Source: an uncultured Maribacter sp. | Lineage (GTDB): Bacteria; Bacteroidota; Bacteroidia; Flavobacteriales; Flavobacteriaceae | Assembly (NCBI GenBank): GCA_905479535.1 | Contig: CAJQMW010000413.1 | Span: 1-7,657, forward strand | Length of the DNA stretch: 7,657 bases | Reading direction: 5' to 3' | Shown: positions 6,588 to 7,657 of the stretch, piece by piece | Layout: each line of letters starts with the position of its first letter | How positions within the stretch are numbered: the first letter of the stretch is position 1 | Position numbers and translations under genes: made by a program | The notes under the pieces: model-generated | Databases searched by the model: none | Seen by the model: only the letters and a program-made list of their open reading frames with translations | Told to the model about the DNA's origin: nothing

Positions 6588-7657
6588 CTACTCCGTTACG
6601 GCGCGGTAGGCATTCACTCTACCCTTTCCATGATACAGACTGTTAACTTTACCGTCAACCTGATCCGCAGTATTTGTTATTTGCGTTGTAACATCTTTCG
6701 GGCTCATTTCTCCTCCATTTTTCCCAATAATTAACGCAGCTACCCCCGCAACATGCGGAGAGGCCATACTAGTCCCTGCGGAATAAAAAAAAGAAGGTTG
6801 GCCTAGTTGGTCTGGTGAGGTACTTACGACCATATCGCGAAACCATGTATTTCCGGCGTAGTCAAAATCTCCTCCTGGTCAAGAAACTGTAATTAGGCTT
6901 TTTCCATAGTTGGTATAACTTGCAGGAATATCCAAATTGGTTGTTGGGTCATCCCCCCATCCTTCAGGTGCGGTGGCAGAGACCGTAATAATATTCTGAA
7001 GATCAGCTGGCAATATAATATTAGAACCATTGCCATCAGCGTTCGTGTAATCGTTACCAGCAGCAACAACTATAGTAACCCCTTTTCCATAGGCGTAATT
7101 TATAGCTCTTTGCTGCGCTATTTTTAGTTCGGCAATAGCTACACTTGGAATTTTTGAAATAGAGCCATCATCTTCTAAAAACCTTCCGTTTTTTGGAAGT
7201 GTTGCTCCCAAACTCATATTGATGACATCTGCCCCATTATTTGCGGCATAAATAATTCCATTATTGATCCAGCTAAATGCACCACTTCCAGTAACACTTG
7301 ATAAAACTTTCACAGCAACTATCTCCGCGTTTGGAGCCACACCAATAATTCCATAGGAGTTGTCCGCAGCGGCAATAGTACCCGCTACATGGGTGCCATG
7401 ATTAAATCCCGTTTCAGAAATATAAGATTCACCTGGAACAAAAGAAGTACTTAGACCAGTGTTTAAATTTGGTGCTAAATCTGGGTGGTCTTGGTCAATA
7501 CCAGAGTCCAATACAAATACGGTGGCACCTGAACCAGTATAGCCGGCATTCCATGCCTCCGGAGCATCAATGGCGTCCATATCCCATTGTAAGAAAAATA
7601 ACCCTTCATTGTCACCTATACTAGGAGGGTTTGCTAATCCCTTAACGGGGGGTGCAA
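6588..7657 (-). pseudogene. S8 subtilisin-like serine protease, interrupted by an in-frame TGA and cut by the right edge
   Basis: One reading frame encodes a subtilase catalytic domain from the right edge to the TAG at 6588-6590, broken only by a TGA at 6879-6881. The triad and oxyanion residues are all encoded: Asp in VFVLDSGID (codon 7506-7508), His in NHGTHVAGT (7398-7400), Asn in VVAAGND (7053-7055), and Ser in GTSMASPHVAG (6768-6770). The TGA sits in SLITVS-stop-PGGDFDYAG, where relatives read VSAPGG or similar. The truncated product would lack the catalytic Ser and be inactive as a protease. Both sides remain intact (at least 258 codons before, 96 after), pointing to a very recent mutation, a sequencing error, or read-through. 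The 25 complete codons between the right edge and the Met at 7578-7580 continue the frame (including FFLQWD), so that Met is internal; the true start, signal peptide and propeptide lie outside. The protein ends soon after the catalytic domain (VNAYRAVTE) with no type IX secretion C-terminal domain. A terminator follows at 6538-6564. Confidence 0.85.

Noticed and set aside
6588..6833. A separate 81-residue gene
   Set aside because: It is the C-terminal end of the subtilase in the same frame and begins mid-domain at an internal Met. It could not fold as an independent protease.
6879..6881. TGA as a selenocysteine or reassigned tryptophan codon
   Set aside because: The residue before PGG in subtilases is normally small (Ala, Gly, Ser), not Cys or Trp. 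I see no obvious selenocysteine insertion hairpin just downstream, and UGG encodes Trp normally elsewhere in the window.

Overview
The window looks like chromosomal DNA from a marine member of the Bacteroidota, most likely the Flavobacteriaceae. This is inferred from moderate-to-low GC, start codons with A/T-rich leaders and no Shine-Dalgarno sequence, a single-chain OtsA-OtsB fusion, PD40-type secreted propeller and subtilase genes, and an intergenic C5/G5 palindromic repeat of a kind I recall from flavobacterial genomes. No search could be run, so the taxonomy is tentative.

Layout, left to right. (1) 1-671, minus strand: the N-terminal 223 codons of a secreted PD40/TolB-like propeller protein, cut by the left edge. 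(2) 700-2913, minus strand: a bifunctional trehalose-6-phosphate synthase/phosphatase of 737 residues with both catalytic halves intact, 28 bp upstream of the propeller gene and probably in one operon with it. (3) 2914-3015: a 102-bp divergent promoter region. (4) 3016-4818, plus strand: a cytoplasmic glycoside hydrolase family 15 enzyme (glucoamylase- or trehalase-type). (5) 4819-5057: the gap between two convergent genes, mostly occupied by a 156-bp nested inverted-repeat element. (6) 5058-6500, minus strand: a PLP-dependent group II amino-acid decarboxylase. (7) 6501-6587: a short gap holding an intrinsic terminator for the gene to its right. (8) 6588-7657, minus strand: an S8 subtilisin-like protease cut by the right edge and interrupted by one in-frame TGA between the oxyanion Asn and the catalytic Ser.

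The clearest functional unit is the trehalose/alpha-glucan pair. The fused synthase/phosphatase makes trehalose from UDP-glucose and glucose-6-phosphate. The divergently transcribed GH15 enzyme could hydrolyse trehalose or another alpha-glucoside, so the shared 102-bp region may set the balance between synthesis and breakdown. The decarboxylase and the protease have no evident link to this pair.

I found no clear new multi-gene system. The two most checkable oddities are the lone nonsense codon in an otherwise intact subtilase and the layered foldback element between the convergent genes.
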